Below are positions 8,605 through 16,803 of a DNA stretch of 64,000 nucleotides, piece after piece. The translations under genes and the position numbers were made by a program. The notes beneath the pieces are model-generated. The model had not been told where the DNA came from and searched no databases. It saw only the letters and a list, made by a program, of their open reading frames with translations. Numbering within the stretch: the first letter of the stretch is position 1; the number at the start of each line of letters is the position of its first letter. This DNA comes from DASPHG01 sp963849605 (GTDB lineage Bacteria > Actinomycetota > Thermoleophilia > Solirubrobacterales > Thermoleophilaceae): NCBI GenBank assembly GCA_963849605.1, contig CAWKHX010000015.1:1240001-1304000 (forward strand), given 5' to 3'.

Positions 8605-9156
8605 ATGCACACGTTCCTGTTCGCAGACCTAGTCGGCTTCACCGCACTCTCGATCGAGCGCGGTGATGAGCAGGCGGCCGACGTCGCCACGCGCTTCCAG
8701 CGCGAGGTGAGGGTGCTCGCCGCGCGCCACGACGCGACGGTTGTGAAGTCGCTCGGCGACGGGGCGATGGTCAGGGCACGTGATGCGGGTGCCGCGCTCC
8801 AGCTCGGGCTCGAGCTCGCGAACGGCCTCGACGGCCTGCCGGCCGTCCGCGTCGGGCTCAACACCGGGCCGGCCGTCGAGCGCGACGGCGACTTCTTCGG
8901 CTCCGCCGTCAACCTCGCGGCGCGCCTGTCGCAGGCAGCCCGCGGCGGCGAGGTGTTGCTCAGCGAGGCGACACGCGCGGCCGCGCGCCGCCGCCGGTCG
9001 CGGTTCGAGCAGCGCGGCGCGCGCACGTTCCGCAACGCGCGCGACCCAGTCGTCGTCTACGCGGCGAGTGAGCGGCTGCCGCTGCGAACGCGGCTGCTCG
9101 CGCTCAAGCGGCGCTTCGCATGCCCCGCCATGGCGGCGCGGACGAAGGCGGCGTGA
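8605..9156 (+). CDS. Class III adenylate/guanylate cyclase domain protein
   Basis: A 183-residue stand-alone cyclase catalytic domain. Metal-binding aspartates are Asp8 in FADLVGFT and Asp52 in SLGDGAMV; the transition-state residues fall in FGSAVNLAARL (Asn103, Arg107). The substrate-specifying lysine is not obvious, so ATP versus GTP use and even activity are uncertain. A GGAGG ribosome site lies seven bases before ATG 8605. No membrane or sensor domain is present. The stop overlaps the P450 start (TGATG), so it is the first gene of a cyclase-P450-TetR operon. Confidence 0.85.
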   Translation: MHTFLFADLVGFTALSIERGDEQAADVATRFQREVRVLAARHDATVVKSLGDGAMVRARDAGAALQLGLELANGLDGLPAVRVGLNTGPAVERDGDFFGSAVNLAARLSQAARGGEVLLSEATRAAARRRRSRFEQRGARTFRNARDPVVVYAASERLPLRTRLLALKRRFACPAMAARTKAA

Positions 9157-10457
9157 TGGCGATCCAGGGCCTGCCACCCGGCGTCGATATGCCGCGCGCG
9201 CTCTTCATGACGCGCTTCATGCTGCATCCGGACCGCCTGCTCGATTCGCTTTACCGCGAGCACGGCGACTTCTTCCATTTTGTGACGCCGCTCGACCGCA
9301 CGATGTGCGTGACGGCGAACCCGGAGACGATCAAGCAGGTCTTCCGCGGGGACCCGGAGATCTTCAGGGCCGGGGAGGGCAACGCGACCCTGGGCCCGCT
9401 GGTGGGCCCGCACTCGACGCTGCTCCTGGACGGCGCGGAGCACCTCCGCCACCGGAAGCTGCTCCTGCCGCCGTTCCACGGCGAGCGCATGCGCGAGTAC
9501 GGCGAGCTGATGTCCGAGATCGCCGAGCGGCACGTATCCGCCTGGCCGAAGGATGAGCCGTTCTCGGCGATCGAGTCCACCCAGGCGATCACGCTCGAGG
9601 TGATCCAGCGCGCTGTCTTCGGGATCGAGGACGGACGCCGGCTCGACCACGTCACGCGCCTCCTGCGCGCGGTGCTCGACCCGATGGCGAACCGGTGGCA
9701 GATGCTCGTCCTGATGCTCGCGCCGTCGAGCTGGGGCCCGCGCAGCCCGTGGGGGCGCTTCCGCCAGCGTGTGCGCGAGGCGGATGTCGCGATCTACGAG
9801 GAGATCCGCGCCCGCCGCGCGGATCCCGCGGCGACGGAGCGCGGCGACGTCATGTCGCTCCTCCTGCAGGCGCGCGACGAGGATGGCGAGCCGCTCACCG
9901 ACCGGGAGCTGCGCGACGAGCTCGTCACGCTGCTGGTGGCGGGCCATGAGACGACGGCCACGTCGCTCGCGTGGACGCTCGAGCGCATCACCCGCCACCC
10001 GGAGGTGCTGGCGCGGCTGGAGGAGGACCCGGACGGCGAGTACCTCGACGCGGTCATCAAGGAGTCGCTCAGGCTGCGGCCGGTCGTGCCCGCCGTGGCG
10101 CGCAAGCTCGCCGAGCCGGTCGAGCTGGGCGGGTACGAGCTCCCGGCGGGTGTCTTCATCGTCCCGTCGATCTACCTGACCCACAGGCGCCCGGACATCT
10201 ATCCCGACCCGCTGGCGTTCAAGCCGGAGCGGTTCCTGGACAGCCCGCCGTCCAACTTCGAGTACCTGCCGTTCGGCGGCGGCGTGCGGCGCTGCCTCGG
10301 TGCGAGCTTCGCGCAGTTCGAGATGAAGATCGTGCTCGGCACGATCATGCGCCACGCGCGCGTGCGCGCTCCGCAGTCTCGCGCCGAGTCGGTCACGAGG
10401 CGCTCGATCACCTTCGCCCCGTCCTCGGGCGGCCGCATCGTCGCGAGCCCCGCGTGA
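9156..10457 (+). CDS. Cytochrome P450
   Basis: About 433 residues from ATG 9156, which overlaps the cyclase stop. The I-helix oxygen-activation motif AGHETTAT, the K-helix ESLR, the PERF motif and the heme-ligand loop FGGGVRRCLGASF (Cys ligand) are all present, so it should be an active monooxygenase. It is soluble and would need a separate ferredoxin and reductase, neither encoded here. A related P450 lies at 45974-47278; both share the LPPFHGE segment and the same order of motifs. The TetR regulator follows with a GTGA overlap. The substrate is unknown. Confidence 0.93.
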   Translation: MAIQGLPPGVDMPRALFMTRFMLHPDRLLDSLYREHGDFFHFVTPLDRTMCVTANPETIKQVFRGDPEIFRAGEGNATLGPLVGPHSTLLLDGAEHLRHRKLLLPPFHGERMREYGELMSEIAERHVSAWPKDEPFSAIESTQAITLEVIQRAVFGIEDGRRLDHVTRLLRAVLDPMANRWQMLVLMLAPSSWGPRSPWGRFRQRVREADVAIYEEIRARRADPAATERGDVMSLLLQARDEDGEPLTDRELRDELVTLLVAGHETTATSLAWTLERITRHPEVLARLEEDPDGEYLDAVIKESLRLRPVVPAVARKLAEPVELGGYELPAGVFIVPSIYLTHRRPDIYPDPLAFKPERFLDSPPSNFEYLPFGGGVRRCLGASFAQFEMKIVLGTIMRHARVRAPQSRAESVTRRSITFAPSSGGRIVASPA

Positions 10458-11086
10458 GCCCGCGCCGCCTGACACGCGCCGAGCAGCGCGAGAAGACGCG
10501 CGGGTGCCTGGTCGAGGCGGCCGCGAAGGTTTTCACCCGGCGCGGCTACGACAAGGCGTCGCTTGACGAGGTCGCCGAGGAGGCGGGCTTCACGAAGGGC
10601 GCGGTCTATTCGAACTTCACGGGCAAGGAGGACCTCTTCCTCGCCACGATCGACGCGCACTTCGAGGAGCGGCTTCGGTCGATCAAGCGCGTGATGCAGG
10701 AGGAGCCCGACGAGCAGGGCACGGCGCACGCGGCCGGCATGGACTTCATGGACAAGCTCAACCGCGACCCCGAGTACTTCGCGCTCTTCTTCGAGTTCTG
10801 GGCCTACGCGCAGCGCAACCCGGGCGTGAAGAAGAAGTTCCTCCCGCGAGTGCAGCGCTTCCGCGCCGCGCTGGCGGAGCTGTTCGAGGCGAAGTCGGAC
10901 GCGGGTCTCGAGCTTCCGATCCCGTCCGAGCAGCTCGCCTCGATGCTGATCGCGATGGCCGCCGGCGTCGCGATGGAGCGCGAGCTCGATCCGAAGGCGG
11001 TGCCGGAGGACATGTACGCGCTGATACTGCAGTTCTTCTTCCGCGGCATGCTCGCCGAGGACGAAGTTCCCCTCGCGGTGAGCTAG
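10454..11086 (+). CDS. TetR family transcriptional regulator
   Basis: A 210-residue regulator starting at GTG 10454, overlapping the P450 stop by four bases. The N-terminal helix-turn-helix is clear: FTRRGYDKASLDEVAEEAG followed by KGAVYSNFTGKEDLF around residues 20-60. The C-terminal ligand domain is helical and has no recognised ligand. Being the last gene of the operon that begins at the dyad-bearing promoter, it probably autoregulates the operon and may also control the divergent exporter. It ends convergently against an enoyl-CoA hydratase gene with a four-base overlap. Confidence 0.9.
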   Translation: MSPRRLTRAEQREKTRGCLVEAAAKVFTRRGYDKASLDEVAEEAGFTKGAVYSNFTGKEDLFLATIDAHFEERLRSIKRVMQEEPDEQGTAHAAGMDFMDKLNRDPEYFALFFEFWAYAQRNPGVKKKFLPRVQRFRAALAELFEAKSDAGLELPIPSEQLASMLIAMAAGVAMERELDPKAVPEDMYALILQFFFRGMLAEDEVPLAVS

Positions 11087-11844
11087 GCGCCGGCGCTCGC
11101 GCCGCCGCGGCCCTCGCCGCCGGCGAACCTCGCCGCGCCGCGCCACGCGGTCTCGAGTGTCTTCTTCCCATTCTGGGCTTCGAGCTTCAGGCCGTCGGCG
11201 AAGGTCATGCCGATCCCGCGGATGGCGGCCTCGCGGTCCGCGAGCATCGTGTCCTGAGGGAAGGTCGCGAGCGCCTCGGCGTACTCGAGTGCGCGGTCGA
11301 GGTGGCCGCCCGCCGGGGTGATCTCGTTCACGAGACCCATCGCGTGCGCCTCCTCGACGGGCACCATCCGGCCGCTCAGGATGATGTCGAGCGCGCGCCC
11401 GAGGCCGACCACGCGCGGCAGCCGCTGTGTGCCGCCGTCCACCAGCGGCACGCCCCAGCGCCGCTCCGGGAAGCCGAGGGTCGAGCCCTCGGCGGCGATC
11501 CGGAGGTCGCACCAGAGCGCGAGCTCGAGCCCCCCGGCGAGGCACCAACCCGAGATCGCGGCGATCGTCGGCTTCGACGGCGTCAGGCGCGTGAACCCCA
11601 GCGGCCCGTCCTCCAGGTCCATGCGCGGCCCGAAGCTCTCGATGTTCTTGAGGTCCGCCCCGGCGCAGAACGCGACCCCGCCCGCGCCGGTCAGGATCAT
11701 CACGCGGGCGTCGTCGTCGGCCTCGAACCTGCGGTAGGCGGTGTTCAGCTCCTCCGCCGTCGGGCCGTCGACCGCGTTGCGGCGCTCCTGCCTGTCGATC
11801 GTCACGACCGCCGAGGCGCCCCGGCGCTCGTAGTGGACGGCCAC
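11083..11844 (-). CDS. Enoyl-CoA hydratase/isomerase family protein
   Basis: A 253-residue crotonase-fold enzyme. Substrate and oxyanion-hole segments FCAGADLKNIE and GWCLAGGLELAL are intact, and GVPLVDGGTQRLPRVVG matches the second active-site loop. Crotonases act on acyl-CoA thioesters, for example hydration in beta-oxidation, but individual reactions vary. The other crotonase in this window (41943-42737) is only distantly related. The downstream partner gene is a small membrane protein three bases away on the same strand. Confidence 0.88.
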   Translation of the reverse strand: MAVHYERRGASAVVTIDRQERRNAVDGPTAEELNTAYRRFEADDDARVMILTGAGGVAFCAGADLKNIESFGPRMDLEDGPLGFTRLTPSKPTIAAISGWCLAGGLELALWCDLRIAAEGSTLGFPERRWGVPLVDGGTQRLPRVVGLGRALDIILSGRMVPVEEAHAMGLVNEITPAGGHLDRALEYAEALATFPQDTMLADREAAIRGIGMTFADGLKLEAQNGKKTLETAWRGAARFAGGEGRGGASAGA

Positions 11845-11846
11845 GG

Positions 11847-12104
11847 CTACCAGCCGTAGCGCTGGAAGTGCGCGGCCTTGCGCCGCTCCTTGCGCCGCTC
11901 GAGCAGGATCTGCGCGATCGTCCCGAGCGTCACCACGAGGACGAAGAAGATCACGACCCCGAGCGAGAAGAAGGTCACGAGCTTGTCGCTGGTCTCGCCC
12001 GCCAGGCCCTCGCCGTTGTCGCCCGCCGCCTCCTGCTCGTTCTGCGCCATCGCGGTGGCCGCGAGGGCGAGCCAGAAGAAGAGGGTGGGAGGCAGAAGCT
12101 TCAT
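11847..12104 (-). CDS. Small secreted or membrane-anchored hypothetical protein
   Basis: 85 residues with an N-terminal signal peptide (about residues 1-20, ending AMAQ), a short acidic linker, one transmembrane helix (LVTFFSLGVVIFFVLVVTL, about residues 42-60) and a basic cytoplasmic tail RRKERRKAAHFQRYGW. This gives a single-span protein with the short N terminus outside. It precedes the enoyl-CoA hydratase gene on the same strand and is divergent from ppa. No family recognised. Confidence 0.7.
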   Translation of the reverse strand: MKLLPPTLFFWLALAATAMAQNEQEAAGDNGEGLAGETSDKLVTFFSLGVVIFFVLVVTLGTIAQILLERRKERRKAAHFQRYGW

Positions 12105-12127
12105 TCAGCGGTCAGAATATCCGGGTG

Positions 12128-12625
12128 ATGGCCGAGAGGTCGCTTGACGTGATCATCGAGATCCCCAAGGGATCCCGCAACAAGTACGAGTACGACCACA
12201 AGACCGAGTCAATCAAGCTCGACCGGTTCCTGTTCTCGTCCGTCGTCTATCCGACCGACTACGGCTTCATCCCTGACACGCTCGGCCAGGACGGCGACCC
12301 GCTCGACGTCATGTGCTGCGTCTCCGAGCCGACCTTCCCGGGCTGCGTGATCGAGGCGAAGCCGATCGCGCTCTTCCGGATGGAGGACGACAAGGGCATC
12401 GACGACAAGGTGTTGTGCGTCCCGCTCACCGACCCAGGCTGGAACACGCTCGAGACGCTCGACGACATGCCCGACCAGCTGCGCGACGAGATCGCGCACT
12501 TCTTCTCGATCTACAAGGACCTCGAGCGCAAGAAGGTGACCGTGGACGGCTGGTACTCGCGTGAGGACGCCTGGAAGGAGATCGAGGCCTCCCGCGAGCG
12601 CTGCCGCGAGTTCCGCGCCGACTAG
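12128..12625 (+). CDS. ppa: Inorganic pyrophosphatase (family I)
   Basis: A 165-residue soluble pyrophosphatase that hydrolyses PPi to phosphate and pulls biosynthetic reactions forward. The N-terminal substrate motif KGSRNKYEYDHKT, the metal-binding cluster DYGFIP then DGDPLDVM, and DDKVLCVP are all as in the family, and the length is normal. ATG 12128 is preferred; an in-frame GTG sits immediately before it. It is the first of two housekeeping genes followed by uppP 24 bases later. Confidence 0.95.
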   Translation: MAERSLDVIIEIPKGSRNKYEYDHKTESIKLDRFLFSSVVYPTDYGFIPDTLGQDGDPLDVMCCVSEPTFPGCVIEAKPIALFRMEDDKGIDDKVLCVPLTDPGWNTLETLDDMPDQLRDEIAHFFSIYKDLERKKVTVDGWYSREDAWKEIEASRERCREFRAD

Positions 12626-12649
12626 GCCGCTCACTAGCCTCCCGGCGCT

Positions 12650-13474
12650 ATGTCACTGCTCGAGGCGATCGTCCTCGGGATCGTGCAGGGCCTCACGGAG
12701 TTCCTGCCGATCTCGAGCTCTGGGCACCTGCGCATCGTCCCGGCGTTCTTCGGCTGGGAGGACCCGGGCGCCGCGTTCACGGCCGTCGTCCAGCTCGGGA
12801 CGATGGCCGCGGTCCTCCTGTACTTCCGCGCGGAGCTCGCGCGGATCGCCCGCGCGTGGCTCGCGAGCGTGCCCGACAGGTCCAAGCGGAGCGAGCTCGA
12901 TGCCCGCATCGGGTGGTACATCATCCTCGGCACGGTCCCGATCGGCGTGTTCGGCGTCCTGTTCCAGGACCAGATCGAGACCGGGGCGCGCGACCTGTAC
13001 CTCATCGGGGTGGCGCTGATCGTGCTGGGCCTTGTCCTGGCCGTCGCCGACCACGTCGGCAAGCGCCAGCGCGAGCTCGAGGACGTCGAGGCCAAGGACG
13101 GCTTCTGGGTCGGGACGGCGCAGGCGCTCGCCCTGATCCCCGGCGTCTCCCGTTCCGGCGCGACCATCACCGCGGGGCTCTTCCTCGGCCTCGACCGCGC
13201 CGCGGCGGCCCGGTTCTCGTTCCTCCTGTCCGTGCCGGCAGTGGTCCTCAGCGGCCTGTTCGAGCTCGCGTCGATCCTCGACGGGGACGAGGGGGCTCAC
13301 GTAGGGGCCGTCGAGCTCCTGGCGGCGACGGCGTGCGCGTTCGTCGTCGGCTACGCGTCGATCGCGTTCCTCCTGCGCTTTCTCGCGAACCACACGATGT
13401 TCGTGTTCGTGGCCTACCGCCTCGTGCTCGGCATCCTGGTGATCGTGCTGGCCGCAAACGGCGTGATCGACTAG
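12650..13474 (+). CDS. uppP: Undecaprenyl-diphosphatase
   Basis: A 274-residue BacA-type membrane phosphatase that recycles undecaprenyl pyrophosphate to the lipid carrier used for peptidoglycan and surface polymers; it also gives low-level bacitracin resistance in other bacteria. The signature motifs EFLPISSSGHL (residues 17-27) and PGVSRSGATI (about 164-173) are intact, with about eight hydrophobic segments. It follows ppa, which removes the pyrophosphate made in related steps. Confidence 0.95.
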   Translation: MSLLEAIVLGIVQGLTEFLPISSSGHLRIVPAFFGWEDPGAAFTAVVQLGTMAAVLLYFRAELARIARAWLASVPDRSKRSELDARIGWYIILGTVPIGVFGVLFQDQIETGARDLYLIGVALIVLGLVLAVADHVGKRQRELEDVEAKDGFWVGTAQALALIPGVSRSGATITAGLFLGLDRAAAARFSFLLSVPAVVLSGLFELASILDGDEGAHVGAVELLAATACAFVVGYASIAFLLRFLANHTMFVFVAYRLVLGILVIVLAANGVID

Positions 13475-13492
13475 CGCCGTAACCTTCACGGC

Positions 13493-13861
13493 ATGAGCGA
13501 TCGCACGCGTGTCACGCTCGAGTTCCTCGCGATCCTCGTGATCGCGCTCGCCTTCACGGCCGCGCCCGGCGGCGACAGCACGCTCCAGGTGATCCTGGCG
13601 ATCCTCTCGCTCGGCTTCTTCGTCGCGATCGCGCTGCTCGGGTACCGGCTCTACCGCGAGAACACGTTCACGCTCCAGGCGCTCACCGACCTGCAGCGCG
13701 CCGTCCTCTACTCGTGCGTCGGCGGCGCGTTCCTCGTGTTCGCGGCCGCGGAGCGGATGTTCGACTGGGGCGGCGGCGGGGTCGTGATCTGGATCGCTCT
13801 GCTCGGCCTCTGCTCGTACGGCATCTTCTGGGTCTGGCAGAGCTCCCGCGACTACGCCTAG
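13493..13861 (+). CDS. Hypothetical membrane protein, four helices
   Basis: 122 residues with four predicted transmembrane helices (about residues 9-24, 30-48, 68-84 and 95-113) and short loops. No catalytic motif or known family recognised. It follows uppP by 18 bases on the same strand and may be cotranscribed. Its stop overlaps the stop of the convergent gene by four bases. Confidence 0.7.
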   Translation: MSDRTRVTLEFLAILVIALAFTAAPGGDSTLQVILAILSLGFFVAIALLGYRLYRENTFTLQALTDLQRAVLYSCVGGAFLVFAAAERMFDWGGGGVVIWIALLGLCSYGIFWVWQSSRDYA

Positions 13862-14544
13862 CGGGCAGCCAGCTCGGGCGCCCTGCGGGCGTGCGCCTTC
13901 AGGGCCACGACCAGCGAGATCATGAACAGCGACGAGCCGGCCATCTCGAGCAGCTCCTCGCTGATCGCCTCCGGCGTGAATGCGGCAACCCGGTCGTCAT
14001 TGCTGTCGTACTGCGCGTCCTCGAGCGCGAAAGCGATGGCCCATGCGACCGCTCCGAGGATCATCAGGAGCCGCGGCCCGGGCTCCATCACCCGCAGCAT
14101 CTTGAACCAGACGACCGCGGCGCCCAGGGCGACGAATGCGTACGGCTGCTGCCAGTCGACCCCCGTCCACGTCTCGACCTTTTCGTGGACCTGGACCACC
14201 TCGTCGGCGGACATGAAGATCAACAGCGCTCCGAACGCGATCCACAGCCCGTGCCTTCCATACAGCCGCACGCGGGCCGCAATCAGCGCGACGAGGCCTC
14301 CCGCGACCAGCAGGGCGCCCGAGAAGAACGCGGGGATCGTCTTCTCGTTGACGAGGTTGAACAGCCGGTCCCAAATCGACCCCTCGCCCTGATACGCGTC
14401 GGTGCCGACCACGGCGCCCGCGATGCCGAGCAGCGCGATCGCGATCCCGAGCGCGATCGCGATCTCGCCAGGCTCCGGCAGCCGCGCGACGAGCGAGTTC
14501 GGCTCCAGCAGCCGCTCTATTGCTTCTCGTCTGCTCTCTGGCAT
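13858..14544 (-). CDS. Hypothetical multi-pass membrane protein with DExxQxHE motif
   Basis: 228 residues with six or seven hydrophobic segments. Two acidic motifs stand out: MSADEVVQVHEK near residue 110 at a membrane boundary, and ISEELLEMAGSSLFM near residue 200. I have seen similar paired motifs in uncharacterised membrane proteins, and they could bind a metal or quinone-like group, but no function is established. It overlaps the upstream phosphoesterase gene by 28 bases, so the two are probably coexpressed. Confidence 0.7.
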   Translation of the reverse strand: MPESRREAIERLLEPNSLVARLPEPGEIAIALGIAIALLGIAGAVVGTDAYQGEGSIWDRLFNLVNEKTIPAFFSGALLVAGGLVALIAARVRLYGRHGLWIAFGALLIFMSADEVVQVHEKVETWTGVDWQQPYAFVALGAAVVWFKMLRVMEPGPRLLMILGAVAWAIAFALEDAQYDSNDDRVAAFTPEAISEELLEMAGSSLFMISLVVALKAHARRAPELAAR

Positions 14545-15374
14545 GCGATCGTCTCGCTGTCGTAGTTCGTTCCGTCCGGGCCCACCTGGGTCAACTCAGC
14601 TTCGCCGGGACGCAGGACGAGCCGAGTCACGCTAGTCGCGCCGGCGGTCGACGCGGCGACCTCATGTTGCTGCGGCCCCAGCTCCCGGATGTCGTGGCCG
14701 CCCTGGCCGGAGACGATCACGTTGACACCGTCGATCGGCTCGAGCCGCCCGTAGACGTGGCTGTGCGCCGCGAGGTTGATCGCAGTCGTGCCGGCAAGCA
14801 CGTTCCAGATGGGCGCCTGGTCGACGTTGTCCGTGTGTTGCGAGTCGGCGATCGCGTACCGCGCGCGGTGCGCGAGCGCGATCCGGCAGGTCCCGTCCTG
14901 CTTGTCGATCTGGCGCATGACCCAGCGCGCCTCCGCGGCCGGCTCGGTCTCGGACGAGTAGGCGATCACCTGCCAGCCCGACTCCGGGTCGATGTAGGAG
15001 CGGTGCTTCGCCCGCGCCTCCGTCCACCCGCGCTTGCCCCGCCAGTAGGGGTAGTAGCCACTCTCCACGTTCGGATACTCGTGGTTGCCGATGACGGGAT
15101 CGGTGCGGCCGGCGAGGTCGCCGTAGAGCGGGTCGTAGTTCCGCTCGAACTCCTCGGCCGTTCCGGTGTCGTAGACGTCGCCGAGGTAGAAGAAGCGGTC
15201 GGGGTCCTGACCCTCGATGTACGCCGCGAGCTCCGCGGCCTCGGCGCCTCCGTCCGCAGCGTCCCCGACTGCGTAAACGATCGTTCCCTCCTCCGCCTTT
15301 TCGTCATCCCCGCCGCCGCACGCGCTCAGCACGAGGGCGCCCATGACGACCATCGTGATCGCGCGCCAGGCCAT
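14517..15374 (-). CDS. Metallophosphoesterase lipoprotein
   Basis: 285 residues with a lipobox (VLSACGGG, Cys about residue 19), so probably anchored to the outer face of the membrane. The calcineurin-like phosphoesterase motifs are YAVGDAAD, YLGDVYD, IGNHEY, and two late histidines in LAHRARY and HSHVYG. The first motif has GD rather than the usual D-x-H, so one metal ligand is changed. Substrate unknown; purple-acid-phosphatase-like and nucleotidase members are secreted in this way. Overlaps the next membrane gene. Confidence 0.82.
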   Translation of the reverse strand: MAWRAITMVVMGALVLSACGGGDDEKAEEGTIVYAVGDAADGGAEAAELAAYIEGQDPDRFFYLGDVYDTGTAEEFERNYDPLYGDLAGRTDPVIGNHEYPNVESGYYPYWRGKRGWTEARAKHRSYIDPESGWQVIAYSSETEPAAEARWVMRQIDKQDGTCRIALAHRARYAIADSQHTDNVDQAPIWNVLAGTTAINLAAHSHVYGRLEPIDGVNVIVSGQGGHDIRELGPQQHEVAASTAGATSVTRLVLRPGEAELTQVGPDGTNYDSETIACQRADEKQ

Positions 15375-15452
15375 GCCGAGCGGCGATGGTACTCGGCGAG
15401 TTTGTAACTCCCGTGCATTGAGACGTCACCACCGCGCCGCGACGGTGGGGAC

Positions 15453-15788
15453 GTGGCACGTGAGGAGGGACAGGCGACGGTCGAGCTGCTCGGCGTCGTG
15501 CCGGCGCTCTTTGCGCTCGGGCTCGTCGTCTGGCAGCTGACGCTCGTGGGGCACGCAGCGTGGATGACCGCGCATGCCGCACGCGCGGCGGCGCGGGCGG
15601 AGCTGGTGGGCGAGGACGCGGAGGCCGCGGCCAGGTCGGCGTTGCCGAAGGCGCTCGAGCCGGCGCTCGACGTTCACGTCGAGGGGACCGGCGCGACGCG
15701 GGTGGAGGTGCCGGTGCCGATCGTGCACCGGGAGTGGGGCAGCCCGGTGAAGATCGCCGCCCGCGCGGCTCTGGAGCCGGTGCCGTGA
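15453..15788 (+). CDS. TadE-like pseudopilin (first of two)
   Basis: 111 residues from GTG 15453. The N terminus GQATVELLGVVPALFALGLVV is the TadE/TadG-type class III signal and helix found in Tad (tight adherence) pilus minor pilins. The rest is a small extracellular domain. This is the first gene of a four-gene, overlap-coupled set (15453-18114). The pilus motor and secretin-like genes are not in the window, so the cluster is a partial or dispersed Tad locus. Confidence 0.75.
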   Translation: MAREEGQATVELLGVVPALFALGLVVWQLTLVGHAAWMTAHAARAAARAELVGEDAEAAARSALPKALEPALDVHVEGTGATRVEVPVPIVHREWGSPVKIAARAALEPVP

Positions 15789-16111
15789 GGACGCAGAGGG
15801 GGCAGGCTGCTATCGAGCTGCTCGGAGCGCTGCCGGTGCTCGTCGGTCTCGGGCTCGCCCTCGCCCAGCTCCTGGCGGTCGGCTACTCCGCGGTGCTCGC
15901 CGGCAATGCGGCCGAGGCGGGCGGCCTGGCGCTTGCAGCGGGGGCGGATCCGGCAGCGTCGGTGCGGAACGCTCTCCCGGGGTGGGGTCGCGCGCGTGCG
16001 CGCGTCGACGTCGGCGACGGCCGGGTCACGGTTCGGCTGCGTCCGCCGTCGCTCCTGTCCGAGGTCGCGCGCCGGCTCGAGGTCGAGTCCACCGCGAGCG
16101 TGGCGCGATGA
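15785..16111 (+). CDS. TadE-like pseudopilin (second of two)
   Basis: 108 residues from GTG 15785, overlapping the previous stop (GTGA). It starts RTQRGQAAIELLGALPVLVG, again a TadE-like prepilin helix with a Glu five residues into it, and has a short C-terminal domain rich in Arg and Ala. It looks like a paralogue of the gene before it. Its stop overlaps the next ATG (ATGA). Confidence 0.72.
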   Translation: MRTQRGQAAIELLGALPVLVGLGLALAQLLAVGYSAVLAGNAAEAGGLALAAGADPAASVRNALPGWGRARARVDVGDGRVTVRLRPPSLLSEVARRLEVESTASVAR

Positions 16112-16803
16112 CGGTCGCGAACCTCCTGCGGCGGGCGGGCGAGTGGCTCGTCGAGCCGGACGAGGACTCCGCACCCGTCCCGGGGCGCGCGCTCGCCGTG
16201 GTCCCGCCGCCCAGGTACCCGCTCGTCGGAGTCGTCGGGCTCGCACGGCGCTGCGGGGCCACGACGGTTGCGCGCGCGCTCGCGGCCGAGCTCGCCGCGC
16301 GCCACGAGGGCGCGGCCGTGGTCGCGTCGCCGACCCGTCCGGCTGTCGTTCCGCTCGGCAGCTCGGCGCCGGCCGCGCGGCTGGCCGAGACGCTCGCGCG
16401 GCTGGACGCCCGCCGCGCTGCGGGTCGGCTGTGCCTCGTCGCGTGCCCGGATGCAGAGCTGCTCGCGCACGCGACGCGTGAGGTCGCGCCGGCTGTAATG
16501 GAGGTCGAACCCGGCTGCGCCGCCCTGGACGCGGCCCGCGTGTTGGATCGCATGGTGCTCGTGGCATCGCCCGGCCTCGAGCCGGCGCTAGCCGCGGCGG
16601 TGGCGGAGACGATCGCCGCCGTCGCCGAGCCGCCGCTGATCGCGGTCAGCAAGGCGCCGGACCACGGGCCGTGGCTCGTGTGCGCGGACGTCCTGGTGCC
16701 GGACTCCCGCGTGGGCGCGCGCCTAGCGCTCGCTGGACGCGAGCCGCGGGGCTGGCTGGGCAAAGCGGTGGAGCAGCTCGCGGACCTGTGCGTGCACGGC
16801 TGA
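16108..16803 (+). CDS. Degenerate ParA/CpaE-like protein of the pilus cluster
   Basis: 231 residues. After a 35-residue lead, VGVVGLARRCGATTVARALAAEL resembles the deviant Walker A region of ParA/MinD/CpaE ATPases, but the two lysines of KGGxGKTT are replaced (RRCGATT), so ATP binding may be lost. No DxD Walker B is obvious. CpaE-like proteins localise Tad pilus machinery; position in the pseudopilin operon supports that role. It could instead be a family-specific scaffold. Confidence 0.55.
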   Translation: MTVANLLRRAGEWLVEPDEDSAPVPGRALAVVPPPRYPLVGVVGLARRCGATTVARALAAELAARHEGAAVVASPTRPAVVPLGSSAPAARLAETLARLDARRAAGRLCLVACPDAELLAHATREVAPAVMEVEPGCAALDAARVLDRMVLVASPGLEPALAAAVAETIAAVAEPPLIAVSKAPDHGPWLVCADVLVPDSRVGARLALAGREPRGWLGKAVEQLADLCVHG

